Shown: one piece after another, positions 27,491 through 36,117 of the stretch
How the letters are laid out: every line of letters begins with the position of its first letter
Numbering within the stretch: position 1 is the first letter of the stretch
DNA from: Orlajensenia flava
GTDB taxonomy: Bacteria > Actinomycetota > Actinomycetes > Actinomycetales > Microbacteriaceae
Reading direction: 5' to 3'
Assembly: GCF_004801905.1 (NCBI RefSeq)
Contig: NZ_SSSN01000003.1
Span: forward strand, 558,001-622,000
Length of the DNA stretch: 64,000 nucleotides
The notes under the pieces: generated by a model
Seen by the model: the letters and a program-made list of their open reading frames with translations, nothing else
The model's database searches: none
What the model was told of the DNA's origin: nothing
Program-made: the position numbers and the translations under genes

Positions 27491-27566
27491 GGGCGATTGG
27501 CGCAGTTGGTAGCGCGCTTCCTTCACACGGAAGAGGTCATCGGTTCGAGTCCGGTATCGCCCACCA
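27491..27566 (+). tRNA. tRNA-Val (anticodon CAC)
   Basis: A 76-base cloverleaf with encoded CCA. Acceptor GGGCGAT/ATCGCCC, anticodon stem CTTCC/GGAAG around TTCACAC (CAC). Apart from the anticodon loop, D-loop and T-stem changes it closely resembles the tRNA-Val(GAC) 390 bases away in the opposite direction. Confidence 0.95.
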
Positions 27567-27605
27567 GAGAACATCGTCCGCCATGCGAATGAGCGTGTCG
27601 ACGTG

Positions 27606-28325
27606 TCAGACGTGTCCGATGCCGAAGTTCCACGGGGCGAAGACCACCGAGCCCTCGTGCTGGTACAGATTCTGTCCGGTGACCGAGTTGGAGTTCGAGT
27701 ACGGGCTGCCCGGGAGCTGATCGCCGATCGGGGCGCCGTGCTCGGCCTGAATCTGGTTGAAGTCCGCGTCCTCGTTGAACGGCTCATTCATGTACTTCGC
27801 GAGCCAGCGGAGGTCGTCTCCGGGTTTGAAGCCCTGTATGGTCGCGACGGTGATGGCGCGAGGTCCCAGTTGCGGCTTCGTGAAGGTGACGGCAACGTTC
27901 ATGTCCGACACCCCTCCGTCCCGCTCGTGGTCATCCGCCAATTCGAATCCGTCCCAGGTGTACATCGTCGTCGGGGACGACTCCATGCCCCCGGGATTCT
28001 CTGTGATGGCCGGCTCCGCCTTCATGAGCGACGTGAACATACCGACGAATTGCTCTGCGCTCGCGTCGTACGAAATCGTCTCGACTTCCGCACCGTTCGT
28101 GTCCATGAGCTGCAGCATCTCGGGTCGGACCACGATCGAGGTGATCGTGTCACGCGCCTGGTCGTCGGCCGCGCGCGGCACCTCGGATGAGGTCGGCGAG
28201 CCCGTGGGCTTCGCGGATCTCGAGGCATCAGCCGTCGGAGTCGGGGACGGTGCCGCGCAGCCGGCGAGCAGGGCGGCCAAAGCGAGTGCAGACGCCGTCG
28301 CGATGGCGACCGACCTCTTCGACAT
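27606..28325 (-). CDS. Putative lipoprotein, unknown function
   Basis: A 239-residue protein. The N-terminus MSKRSVAIATASALALAALL runs into the lipobox LAGC (cysteine 23), so it should be lipid-anchored outside the membrane. A Ser/Thr/Pro-rich linker (about 25-50) precedes a mixed domain containing MLQLMDTNGAEVETISYDAS and MYTWDGFELADDHERDGG. Not recognised. The ATG at 28325 is preceded by GAGGAGAG, better than upstream in-frame ATGs. It is the minus-strand neighbour of the PemK/MazF-type gene. Confidence 0.75.
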   Translation of the reverse strand: MSKRSVAIATASALALAALLAGCAAPSPTPTADASRSAKPTGSPTSSEVPRAADDQARDTITSIVVRPEMLQLMDTNGAEVETISYDASAEQFVGMFTSLMKAEPAITENPGGMESSPTTMYTWDGFELADDHERDGGVSDMNVAVTFTKPQLGPRAITVATIQGFKPGDDLRWLAKYMNEPFNEDADFNQIQAEHGAPIGDQLPGSPYSNSNSVTGQNLYQHEGSVVFAPWNFGIGHV

Positions 28326-28377
28326 ATCTCTCCTCATCTGAACGGATCGTGTTGACGCGAGCGCACCGTCGCGGTCA

Positions 28378-28884
28378 TCAGCGCCAGCCATACCTCGAGC
28401 GCAGAGCTGACGCTACCTGCTCGAACCGCTTGCGGTCGAGCCGCGAGGCCTCGCGTCGCACGCCGGCAGTGCTGACGCGGAAGACGCGGTCGAGGATGAC
28501 CCAGCTCGGTCGTCCCTCGCGATCCCACGGCCCCGCACCCAGAGAGAGGTAGTCCGCGCCGTCGTGGTGCTTGCTGGTCAGCTGAACGGCCAGGAACCCG
28601 CTTGGCGCTGTCGCGACGATGACGACCGGACGATCCTTTCCGCGACCGTCGTTCTCCTCGTACGGCACCCACGTCCAGACAATCTCGCCCGGGTCGGGCT
28701 GACCGTTCGGCGTCGGCGCGTAGCTGAGGCTAACCGCACGCATTCCGCGTGGGTCGACCTCCACCGTGCCGCTCGTGCCGCCATGCCCGGTCGAGGTGTC
28801 GGCGCGGGGGCTCGGCGACGTGCGCGTGCTGAACAGGGCGGAGATCACACGACGGATGCCCGAGCCGAGCGACGATGAGGCCAT
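28378..28884 (-). CDS. PemK/MazF-family protein (toxin fold)
   Basis: A 168-residue protein. Residues about 60-165 match the PemK/MazF fold: DPGEIVWTWVPYEENDG (usual GEIWW..P.), DRPVVIVATAPSG, FLAVQLTSKHHDG, and a final strand with SWVILDRVFRVSTAGV. The N-terminal ~55 residues are an extra Ser/Arg-rich region with a hydrophobic start. No antitoxin gene is adjacent on either side, so a toxin role is not established; many actinobacteria carry such solitary members. Confidence 0.75.
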   Translation of the reverse strand: MASSSLGSGIRRVISALFSTRTSPSPRADTSTGHGGTSGTVEVDPRGMRAVSLSYAPTPNGQPDPGEIVWTWVPYEENDGRGKDRPVVIVATAPSGFLAVQLTSKHHDGADYLSLGAGPWDREGRPSWVILDRVFRVSTAGVRREASRLDRKRFEQVASALRSRYGWR

Positions 28885-28907
28885 CAGCGCAGCCTACTGG
28901 CACGAAG

Positions 28908-28937
28908 AAGAGCGGCGAGGAGATCCTCGCCGCTCTT
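28908..28937 (-). terminator. Hairpin terminator of the ammonium transporter gene
   Basis: AAGAGCGGCGAGGA pairs with TCCTCGCCGCTCTT (14-base arms, two-base centre). Located between the stop of the amtB gene and the PemK/MazF-type gene. Confidence 0.6.
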
Positions 28938-28965
28938 CGTGTCGCCGGTTCCGGACGACCTCTTG

Positions 28966-30237
28966 TTACACCGTCTCGAGCGCGTAGCCCTCTTCGCCGT
29001 GGACCATCGTGTCGACGCCGGCCACCTCGTCCTCGTTGGTGATGCGGAAGCCCATCGTCTTCTGGATGATCCAGCCGATGGCGAACGCCAGCACGAACGA
29101 GTAGACCATCACGGCCAAGGCGCCCAGAGCCTGCACACCGAGCTGCGCGAAGCTGCCGCCGTAGAGGAGGCTTGAGAAGGGCTTGCTCGCGTCGCCGTCG
29201 ATGTGGGTGAGACCGAAGAAGCCGATGTAGAGCGTTCCGATGATTCCGCCGACGAGGTGGATGCCCACGACATCGAGCGAGTCATCGAAGCCCAGGCGGA
29301 ACTTCAGGTCGATGGCCAGGCAGCAGATCGCTCCCGTGACGACGCCGAGGATGATCGCCCAGAACGGAGTGAGGGCGTTACAGGCCGGGGTGATGGCGAC
29401 CAGACCCGCGACGGCACCAGATGCGGCACCGATGGCGGTCGGCTTGCCATCCTTGAGCTTCTCCACGACCAGCCAGCCGAGCGTTGCGGCGGCCGGAGCT
29501 GCGAGGGTGTTGATCCACGCGATCGCCGCGACGCCGTCGACAGCCGCCTCGGAGCCGGCGTTGAACCCGAACCAGCCGAACCAGAGCAGAGCGGCGCCGA
29601 GGAGCGTCAGCGGGACATTGTGCGGCTTCGCCATGCCCTTCTGGAAGCCGATGCGCTTACCCAGCACGAGGGCGAGGGCTAGGCCTGCTGCTCCCGCGTT
29701 GATGTGCACGGCGGTACCACCCGCGAAGTCGTTCACGTGGAGGATCGAGGCGATCCAGCCGTCCTTGAGGTTGAACACCCAGTAGCAGACGGGGAAGTAC
29801 ACGACTGTGACCCAGATGGCCGCGAACACCATCCAGGCACCGAACTTCGCTCGGTCGGCGATGGCTCCCGAGATGAGCGCGACGGTGATGATGGCGAAGG
29901 TCGCCTGGAATCCCGCGAACGCCAGTCCGCCCAGATCCGGCGTCAGTCCGTCCTTGCCCATCAGGCTGGTGAGGCCCAAGTCAGGAGTGCCCAGCACGTG
30001 AGGGATGAGCGGCGTTCCGAATGCGAGCCCGTATCCGTAGAGCACCCAGAGAACAGCGACGACCGCGATCGCGCCGAAGCTCATCATCATCATGCTGATG
30101 ACGCTCTTCGCCTTGACCATGCCGCCGTAGAAGAAGGCGACACCGGGCGTCATCAGGAGCACGAGGGCGGCGGCGACGAGCAGCCACAACGAATTGACGT
30201 TGGTGGCCGCGTCATAGGCGGCTGCGTGTATCAACAT
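28966..30237 (-). CDS. amtB: Ammonium transporter
   Basis: A 423-residue Amt/MEP channel with about 11 membrane helices. The twin-histidine residues appear in TAVHINAGAAGLAL and VGIHLVGGIIGTLYIG; FFYGGMVKAKSV and FNAGSEAAVDG are further family motifs. The ATG at 30237 is preceded by GAGGAAG. Unlike many actinobacteria, no glnK or glnD follows; it stands alone with its own terminator, so PII-dependent gating cannot be judged from this locus. A GlnR-like box lies upstream (30351-30366). Confidence 0.95.
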   Translation of the reverse strand: MLIHAAAYDAATNVNSLWLLVAAALVLLMTPGVAFFYGGMVKAKSVISMMMMSFGAIAVVAVLWVLYGYGLAFGTPLIPHVLGTPDLGLTSLMGKDGLTPDLGGLAFAGFQATFAIITVALISGAIADRAKFGAWMVFAAIWVTVVYFPVCYWVFNLKDGWIASILHVNDFAGGTAVHINAGAAGLALALVLGKRIGFQKGMAKPHNVPLTLLGAALLWFGWFGFNAGSEAAVDGVAAIAWINTLAAPAAATLGWLVVEKLKDGKPTAIGAASGAVAGLVAITPACNALTPFWAIILGVVTGAICCLAIDLKFRLGFDDSLDVVGIHLVGGIIGTLYIGFFGLTHIDGDASKPFSSLLYGGSFAQLGVQALGALAVMVYSFVLAFAIGWIIQKTMGFRITNEDEVAGVDTMVHGEEGYALETV

Positions 30238-30350
30238 TGAATTGGTCTTCCTCTCGGTATGTGCAGAAGACACCATCGCTGCCGGGGGCCGGGTCCGCGC
30301 GGTGTAGACGCCAGTTTTGACGCGCCACGTTTCGCCGGAGAGGTTCGCTT

Positions 30351-30366
30351 GTTTCGTGCCTGTTAC
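30351..30366 (-). promoter_or_regulatory. Candidate GlnR box upstream of amtB
   Basis: On the minus strand GTAAC, six bases, then GAAAC, which is the GTNAC-N6-GAAAC consensus known from actinobacterial GlnR. A further GAAAC lies upstream at 30393-30397. Position relative to the amtB promoter is plausible (about 114 bases before the ATG). Confidence 0.45.
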
Positions 30367-30458
30367 GGGCGATGCGCCCGTGTAAACATCGTGTTTCCCG
30401 CTACCGGGAGTTGCCTACGAGTGATCCCACATGAGTCGCGGATGGGTCGAGTCGACCT

Positions 30459-31502
30459 CTAGTCGTGCGGCGGCAGCTCACCCGTGGTCAGCGCTATGAG
30501 GCGTGAGGTGGACCGCAGGTACTTCTTGCGGTAGCCGCCGGCGAGCATCTCGTCGTCGAAGACGTCACTGAGGGGATGCCCACTCGCGAGCACCGGAATC
30601 TCGGCGTCGTAGACGCGGTCGATGAAGGCGACGAGGCGCAGGGCATCCGTCTGATTGTGCAGGACGTGCGCGTCGCGGATCGCGATCACGTCGAGGTCCG
30701 CGACGACCTTGACGTACTTGGAGGGGTGGACCGTCGCGAGATGTTCCATGAGAGCGTCGAAGTCGTCGCACGAGACCCGCTCGCCGCGTTCGGCGAGGGA
30801 GGTCACCATCCGGTCCAGGCCGGCATCGTCCACCGCCACCGCGGAACCCTCGATGTCGCGTCGCCGATAGTCGAGGCCGTCGATGCGGAGGGTGCGGAAG
30901 TTCGCCGAGAGCGCCTGGATCTCGCGGAGGAAGTCGGATGCCGCGAAGCGACCCTCGCCGAGGGCGTTCGGCGGCGTGTTCGACGTGGCCGCCACCATCG
31001 TCCCCGTCGCCATCAGCTCGCCGAGGAGCCGCGTCATGAGCATGGTGTCGCCCGGATCGTCGAGCTCGAACTCGTCGATGCAGATGAGTCCGGTGCCCGT
31101 GAGGAGCTTCACCGTCTGCGCATAGCCGAGAGCACCGACCAGGGCGGTGTATTCGATGAACGTGCCGAAGTACTTGCGGCCGGGAGCCTCGTGCCACAGG
31201 GCGGCGAGCAAGTGGGTCTTGCCCACTCCGAACCCGCCGTCGAGGTAGATGCCGGGCAGGCTCGCCTTCGGCTTGCGATTGCGCGAGAAGAAGCCACCGG
31301 GACGCTGGGCGCGCCACACGCCGGCGAACTCGTGCAGCGCGGCGACCGCCTCGGCCTGTGACGGATAGTCGGGGTCTGGGCGGTAGGACTCGAAACTCGC
31401 GTGAGCGAACTGAGCGGGCGGCACCAGCTCGGCGGTCATCTCGGCGCCACTGATGCTCGGCGAGCGATCGGTCAAGCGGATGACGGGGAGTGCCGCGGGC
31501 AT
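30459..31502 (-). CDS. zapE: Cell division protein ZapE / AFG1-like ATPase
   Basis: A 347-residue P-loop ATPase. Walker A GGFGVGKTHLL, Walker B LICIDEFELDDPGDTMLM, and the AFG1 signatures TSNTPPNALGEGRFAA and ADFLREIQALSANF-like region are present (the latter written FLREIQALSANFRTLRIDG). The fold resembles AFG1/ZapE proteins, described as acting on Z-ring stability or on membrane-protein quality control. AGGA lies six bases before the ATG at 31502. Divergent from the rhodanese/SufE pair. Confidence 0.93.
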   Translation of the reverse strand: MPAALPVIRLTDRSPSISGAEMTAELVPPAQFAHASFESYRPDPDYPSQAEAVAALHEFAGVWRAQRPGGFFSRNRKPKASLPGIYLDGGFGVGKTHLLAALWHEAPGRKYFGTFIEYTALVGALGYAQTVKLLTGTGLICIDEFELDDPGDTMLMTRLLGELMATGTMVAATSNTPPNALGEGRFAASDFLREIQALSANFRTLRIDGLDYRRRDIEGSAVAVDDAGLDRMVTSLAERGERVSCDDFDALMEHLATVHPSKYVKVVADLDVIAIRDAHVLHNQTDALRLVAFIDRVYDAEIPVLASGHPLSDVFDDEMLAGGYRKKYLRSTSRLIALTTGELPPHD

Positions 31503-31637
31503 GGCGTCCTGTTCTGTTTCTCCGGATTGCACCACGCGCTCATGTCGCACGGGCAGCGCGTAGGGTCGATAGCTGACGATCAACCAGCCTAACCGGCCGC
31601 TCACCGCGGGCTCGACGGGCTTCATCTGGAGGTAACC

Positions 31638-32543
31638 GTGACCATCGCCACCGACGACGCGTCGAAGTTCTCGGAGTACGCCCACCCCGAGCGTCTCGTC
31701 TCGACCGGGTGGCTCGCCGACCACCTCGGCGACGCGGGACTTGTCGTCGTCGAGTCGGATGAGGACGTGCTCCTCTACGAGACCGGTCACATTCCCGGCG
31801 CGGTGAAGATCGACTGGCACACCGACTTGAACGACCCCGTCCAGCGCGACTACGTCGACGGCGCCGGGTTCGCGAAGCTCCTCTCCGAGAAGGGCATCTC
31901 TCGCGAGAGCACCGTCGTGATCTACGGCGACAAGAACAACTGGTGGGCCGCCTATGCGCTCTGGGTGTTCACGTTGTTCGGCCACGAGGATGTGCGCCTG
32001 CTCGACGGTGGCCGCGACCTCTGGATCGCCGAGGGTCGCGAGCTGACCACGGATCCGCCGCATCCGACGCCTGCCGACTACCCCACCGTGGAACGCGACG
32101 ACACGACCGTCCGCGCGTTCAAGGAGGACGTCCTCGCCCACTTCGGGCATCCGCTCATCGACGTCCGCTCGCCCGAGGAATACTCCGGCGAGCGCACGCA
32201 CATGCCCGCCTACCCCGACGAGGGCGCTCTGCGCGGAGGCCACATCCCCTCTGCTGCCTCGGTGCCGTGGGCCCGAGCCGCCGCTCCGGACGCGACCTTC
32301 AAGTCCCGGGACGAGCTCGACGCCATCTACCTCGACGATGCCGGACTCACCGCCGGCGACGACGTCATCGCCTACTGCCGCATCGGCGAGCGCTCCAGCC
32401 ACACCTGGTTCGTGCTGACCCACTTGCTCGGCTTCGAGAACGTGCGCAACTACGACGGATCGTGGACGGAATGGGGAAGCGCCGTCCGCGTGCCGATCGC
32501 GACGGGGTCGGAGCCCGGCGAGGCTCCCACCCCGCGATCCTGA
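31638..32543 (+). CDS. Sulfurtransferase (thiosulfate/3-mercaptopyruvate type)
   Basis: A 301-residue tandem-rhodanese enzyme. The first domain holds [21 protein letters not shown]; the second has the catalytic cysteine in [16 protein letters not shown]. It transfers sulfur from thiosulfate or 3-mercaptopyruvate to an acceptor, here plausibly the SufE-like protein encoded just downstream. The GTG start has GGAGG upstream. Cytoplasmic. Confidence 0.93.
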   Translation: MTIATDDASKFSEYAHPERLVSTGWLADHLGDAGLVVVESDEDVLLYETGHIPGAVKIDWHTDLNDPVQRDYVDGAGFAKLLSEKGISRESTVVIYGDKNNWWAAYALWVFTLFGHEDVRLLDGGRDLWIAEGRELTTDPPHPTPADYPTVERDDTTVRAFKEDVLAHFGHPLIDVRSPEEYSGERTHMPAYPDEGALRGGHIPSAASVPWARAAAPDATFKSRDELDAIYLDDAGLTAGDDVIAYCRIGERSSHTWFVLTHLLGFENVRNYDGSWTEWGSAVRVPIATGSEPGEAPTPRS

Positions 32544-32571
32544 GCAGCCGCGCGGTGGGAGAATGGTGGGG

Positions 32572-33012
32572 ATGACCGATCCGACCCTGCCCGCCCAGCT
32601 CGCCGATATCCGTGACGAGTTCCTCGAACTCGAGGTGCGCGAGCGCCTGCAACTGCTCCTGGAGTTCTCCAACGAGCTGCCGGAGCTGCCCGAGCGCTAC
32701 AGCGAGCACCCCGACCTCTTCGAGCAGGTCGTGGAGTGCCAGTCCCCCGTCTTCATCTTCGTCGAGGTGGACGACGACGACCGGGTCCACCTCTTCGCCA
32801 CGGCGCCACGTGAGGCGCCCACGACGCGCGGGTTCGCGTCCATCCTGGCTCAAGGGCTCGACGGGCTCAGCGTCGATGAGGTGCTGGGCGTCCCCGCTGA
32901 CTTCCCGCTGACGATCGGTCTCACCGAGGCGGTCTCACCGCTCCGCATCCGCGGAATGACCGCCCTGCTCGGCAGAGCCCAGCGTCAAGTGAGGGAGCGC
33001 GTCTCCGTCTGA
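32572..33012 (+). CDS. sufE: SufE-like cysteine desulfurase activator
   Basis: A 146-residue SufE-fold protein. The conserved cysteine sits in FEQVVECQSPVFIF; other SufE signatures are RYSEHPDLF, ASILAQGLDG and LTEAVSPLRIRGM. SufE proteins accept persulfide sulfur for iron-sulfur cluster assembly. Start at 32572 chosen for GGTGGGG just upstream; an ATG three codons earlier is also possible. Placed 28 bases after the rhodanese and likely in the same operon. The 3' end overlaps the convergent hydrolase by 28 bases. Confidence 0.9.
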   Translation: MTDPTLPAQLADIRDEFLELEVRERLQLLLEFSNELPELPERYSEHPDLFEQVVECQSPVFIFVEVDDDDRVHLFATAPREAPTTRGFASILAQGLDGLSVDEVLGVPADFPLTIGLTEAVSPLRIRGMTALLGRAQRQVRERVSV

Positions 33013-34187
33013 GATCGCTCGGCGATCCATGCCGTCACCGTGCCATCCCAGCGTTCGGGGTCGACGTTCCACAGCTTGGCGTGGCGCGCGCCGGTCCACT
33101 CGACGAAGGTGACCAGATCGGGCCGCAGCTCCGCGAGAGCCCGCGAAGCCGTGCCGGGGACGAAGCCGTCGTCGTCGCTGTGCATCACGAGCATCGGAAT
33201 GTGAAGGGAAGAGGCCTGTGCCAGCACGTCGAGCGCCGCGAAGTCGATCGGCTCACCCAGGCCGGTGATGCGCCTGCCCCACCCGTTGCCGAGCGAACCG
33301 ACGACGCCGCGTGTGATCGCGTCGGGAAGGTGGTTGAGCTTGCCCTGGAAATCGAGGATGTCGCGCCAATCGATGGCCGGTGAATCGAGCACGATGCCTG
33401 CCACCCGCTCACCCGTGGCGCCGCGGAGGACGGTCTGCAGGATGATCGAGCCGCCCATCGACCATCCCATCAACACGATCTCGCGTGCGCCCTCCTCCTC
33501 CGCATAGCGAATGGCGGCCTCCACATCACGCCACTCGGTCGTGCCGAGCCCGTAGCGGCCGTCGGCCGACTCTGGTGCTTCGCCATCGTTGCGGTAGGAG
33601 ATGAGCAGGCTGGTGTACCCCGCTGCGTGGAAAGCCGGCGCGGCCCGAAGGCCTTCGTGGCGTCGGACGGACCAGCCATGGACCATGATCGCCCAGCGGC
33701 CGTCGTCCTCCGACGCCGGGATCCGCCAGGCAGGGGCAGGGCCCAGGTCCGTCTCGACGGTAACGTCCTCGTAATCGAGGCCGAGCTCCCACGGGCCGAC
33801 GTAGAACCACCCGCTGATTCGTCCACGGGTCGCCTCGTCGATATCACCGAAGTCCACGCCGATCAGTTCGCGCGTCACGGTGCGTGCCGAGCTCGTCACG
33901 ATGGGTCCGACACGCGCGTGGCCGTCGCCGCCGTCGAACCAGAGGCTGTACCGCCCGGGCATGCTGGCGTCGTCATCGGCACCGAGGGTGACCGTGCCGG
34001 CCGCCGGGTCGATCGAACGGATGCGCTGCCGCTCGGGGGCCGTACGCGGTGGCACCACGATGGTGCGGGCGAAGCGCGTGACGATCGCGAGGGCGCCGAA
34101 CACGGACAACACCGTGGCGGCGAACGCGCCAAGGGCGGCGAGTAGCAGACCGAGCCTGCGGACGCCCGGATGCTCGTCCTTCGCCAT
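32985..34187 (-). CDS. Membrane-anchored alpha/beta hydrolase
   Basis: A 400-residue alpha/beta-hydrolase. A single membrane helix (about 15-38, LLLAALGAFAATVLSVFGAL) is followed by the hydrolase domain with the nucleophile elbow MGWSMGGSI, the acid in MHSDDDGFVPG and the final histidine in GARHAKLW. The substrate is unknown. Long N-terminal region (about 70-160) before the catalytic core. Start is preceded by a purine-rich stretch. Confidence 0.85.
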   Translation of the reverse strand: MAKDEHPGVRRLGLLLAALGAFAATVLSVFGALAIVTRFARTIVVPPRTAPERQRIRSIDPAAGTVTLGADDDASMPGRYSLWFDGGDGHARVGPIVTSSARTVTRELIGVDFGDIDEATRGRISGWFYVGPWELGLDYEDVTVETDLGPAPAWRIPASEDDGRWAIMVHGWSVRRHEGLRAAPAFHAAGYTSLLISYRNDGEAPESADGRYGLGTTEWRDVEAAIRYAEEEGAREIVLMGWSMGGSIILQTVLRGATGERVAGIVLDSPAIDWRDILDFQGKLNHLPDAITRGVVGSLGNGWGRRITGLGEPIDFAALDVLAQASSLHIPMLVMHSDDDGFVPGTASRALAELRPDLVTFVEWTGARHAKLWNVDPERWDGTVTAWIAERSQTETRSLT

Positions 34188-34248
34188 GCCCGCTCCCCCC
34201 TCACCCGCTGCGTCGGCGTGCCGTACGGGTGGCGTCGGGGAATGACTC

Positions 34249-34254
34249 TAGTCT
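34249..34254 (+). promoter_or_regulatory. Putative -10 element of the DUF3000 gene (leaderless arrangement)
   Basis: TAGTCT ends six bases before the GTG at 34261, without a ribosome-binding site in between, as in leaderless actinobacterial genes. Confidence 0.4.
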
Positions 34255-34260
34255 GCACAC

Positions 34261-34851
34261 GTGTCAGAAACGCGAGCGGGCCAGACTCCGCCGGAGTTCG
34301 CCGAGGCGCTCGAAGCCGTTCGCCGCGCTTCGACGCGCGACGAGCTCGTGGTGACCGAGATCGCTGCTCCCACCGGCCTCGCGCCCTACGCCGTCGCCCT
34401 CGCTGCGGACGTCTCGCCCTCCCGGCATGGAGGCGACTCCGAGCTGGGAACGGGCCGGTTCGTGCTGCTGTTCGATCCCGAGGGACAGGACTCGTGGAAC
34501 GGGCGGTTCCGGGTGGTCTGCTTCGCCCAAGCGCCCCTGGAGACGGACATCGGACTCGATCCCTTCCTCGCCGAGGTCACCTGGTCGTGGCTCATCGACG
34601 CGCTCGACGCGCGTGGAGCCCAGTACACGGCGGCATCCGGGACCGCCACCAAGATCCTCTCGTCGGGTTTCGGCGAACTCGCCCGGCAGGGCGACGGCGC
34701 ACAGATCGAACTGCGCGCGTCGTGGACGCCGCAGGAGTCCGATGTGACCGCCCACGTCGAGGGATGGAGCGAGTTGCTCTGCATGCTCGCCGGACTGCCG
34801 CCGGCTGCTCCGGGAGTGACCTCGATCCGGTCCCGGCGGTCTCGCTCGTGA
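34261..34851 (+). CDS. DUF3000 family protein
   Basis: A 196-residue protein of the actinobacterial DUF3000 family: FAEALEAVRRASTRDELVVTEIAAP (quoted in parts), LATYSFALAAD-like PYAVALAADVSPSRHG, GRFVLLFDPEGQDSWNGRFRVVCF and LAEVTWSWLIDAL. Function unknown, cytoplasmic. Its stop overlaps the RNase D start in a GTGA, a linkage that recurs in Microbacteriaceae, suggesting co-translation. Confidence 0.9.
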   Translation: MSETRAGQTPPEFAEALEAVRRASTRDELVVTEIAAPTGLAPYAVALAADVSPSRHGGDSELGTGRFVLLFDPEGQDSWNGRFRVVCFAQAPLETDIGLDPFLAEVTWSWLIDALDARGAQYTAASGTATKILSSGFGELARQGDGAQIELRASWTPQESDVTAHVEGWSELLCMLAGLPPAAPGVTSIRSRRSRS

Positions 34852-36041
34852 CGCGTCACGTCATCGCGACGCGTGCCGAGTACCTCGACGCCGTGAAGGC
34901 CATCAGCGAGGGCGACGGCCCGATCGCCGTCGACGCGGAGCGGGCCAGCGGATTCCGTTACTCGCAGCGCGCCTACCTCATCCAGGTGTTCCGTCGGGGT
35001 TCGGGCGTCTTCCTGTTCGACCCACCGCCCATCGGCGAGTTCTCCGAACTCCAGGCGGCCATCGGCCAGACCGAGTGGGTCCTCCACGCCGCGAGCCAGG
35101 ACCTCACCTGCCTGCGCGAAGTGGGGCTCGACCCCGTGCTCATCTTCGACACCGAGCTGGCCGCGCGGCTGCTCGGCCTGCCCCGCGTCGGTCTCGGCAC
35201 GGTCGTCGAGGACCTCCTCGGCATCCATCTGGCCAAGGAGCACTCCGCGGCCGACTGGTCGACACGTCCGTTGCCCGAGTCCTGGCTCGAGTACGCCGCC
35301 CTCGACGTGGAGCTGCTGGTGGATCTCCGAGACCGCATGGAGGAGCTCCTCGTCGAACAGGGCAAGCACCTCATCGCCGACGAGGAGTTCAACGCCGTGC
35401 TGGAGCGCGACCTCGTTCCCGTGCGGGCCGAGCCGTGGCGGCGACTCTCCGGCCTCCATTCCCTTCGCGGGTCGCGCAGTCTCGCTGTCGCCCGCGAACT
35501 GTGGCTGGCTCGGGACCAGCTGGCACAGGAGCGCGACGTGGCCCCCGGTCGCCTTGTCCCCGACGCCTCGCTCCTCTCGGTGGCGCGAGCGATGCCGGAC
35601 AGCAAGCGCGCCCTCGCCGACCTGAAGACGTTCACCGGCCGCGCGAGCCGTTCGGAGCTCGACCGCTGGTGGAAGGCGACGGAGGCGGGCGAGACGACCG
35701 ATGACCTGCCGGCTTCCCGCGTCCCGAGTGACGCCCTCCCCCCGCCCCGCGCGTGGGCGGATCGCAACCCCGAAGCGGATGCGCGGTTGAAGGGCGCTCG
35801 CGTGGCCGTCGGCGCTGTCGCGGACTACCTGAGCATGCCGCTCGAGAACCTGCTGACGCCCGAGTTCCTGCGGCGAGTGGCCTGGAACCCGCCGGAAGCG
35901 CTGGACTCCGCGTCCATCGGCGAAGCGCTCGTCGCGCTGGGGGCCCGACCCTGGCAGGTTGCGGCAACCGCACAGGTGATCAGCGATGCCTTTGTCGAAG
36001 CCCACCAACCGGCCTCCGAGTCCGCGGAGGGCGATTCGTAG
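34848..36041 (+). CDS. rnd: Ribonuclease D (3'-5' exonuclease with HRDC domain)
   Basis: A 397-residue DEDD-family exonuclease. The catalytic acids are DAE in GPIAVDAERASG, Asp in HAASQDLTCLREV, and the YxxxD pair in EYAALDVELLVDLRDR. A C-terminal HRDC-like domain (about 205-285 and a second helical part) follows. It trims 3' ends of structured RNAs such as tRNA precursors. The GTG start at 34848 forms a GTGA overlap with DUF3000. The open frame continues upstream as a shadow of that gene. Confidence 0.93.
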   Translation: MTRHVIATRAEYLDAVKAISEGDGPIAVDAERASGFRYSQRAYLIQVFRRGSGVFLFDPPPIGEFSELQAAIGQTEWVLHAASQDLTCLREVGLDPVLIFDTELAARLLGLPRVGLGTVVEDLLGIHLAKEHSAADWSTRPLPESWLEYAALDVELLVDLRDRMEELLVEQGKHLIADEEFNAVLERDLVPVRAEPWRRLSGLHSLRGSRSLAVARELWLARDQLAQERDVAPGRLVPDASLLSVARAMPDSKRALADLKTFTGRASRSELDRWWKATEAGETTDDLPASRVPSDALPPPRAWADRNPEADARLKGARVAVGAVADYLSMPLENLLTPEFLRRVAWNPPEALDSASIGEALVALGARPWQVAATAQVISDAFVEAHQPASESAEGDS

Positions 36042-36079
36042 GTTCCGGCAACCGGATCGGATCGTCCAAACGCGCTGTT

Positions 36080-36085
36080 TAGGAT
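36080..36085 (+). promoter_or_regulatory. Putative -10 element of fadA
   Basis: TAGGAT, about 32 bases before the fadA GTG and upstream of its TGGAGG ribosome-binding site. Confidence 0.4.
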
Positions 36086-36117
36086 CGTGGGAGACCTGAT
36101 CCGATTGTGGAGGCATT

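Noticed and set aside
28378-28391. A short antitoxin gene next to the PemK/MazF-type gene
   Set aside because: No open frame of antitoxin size with a ribosome-binding site was found on either side.
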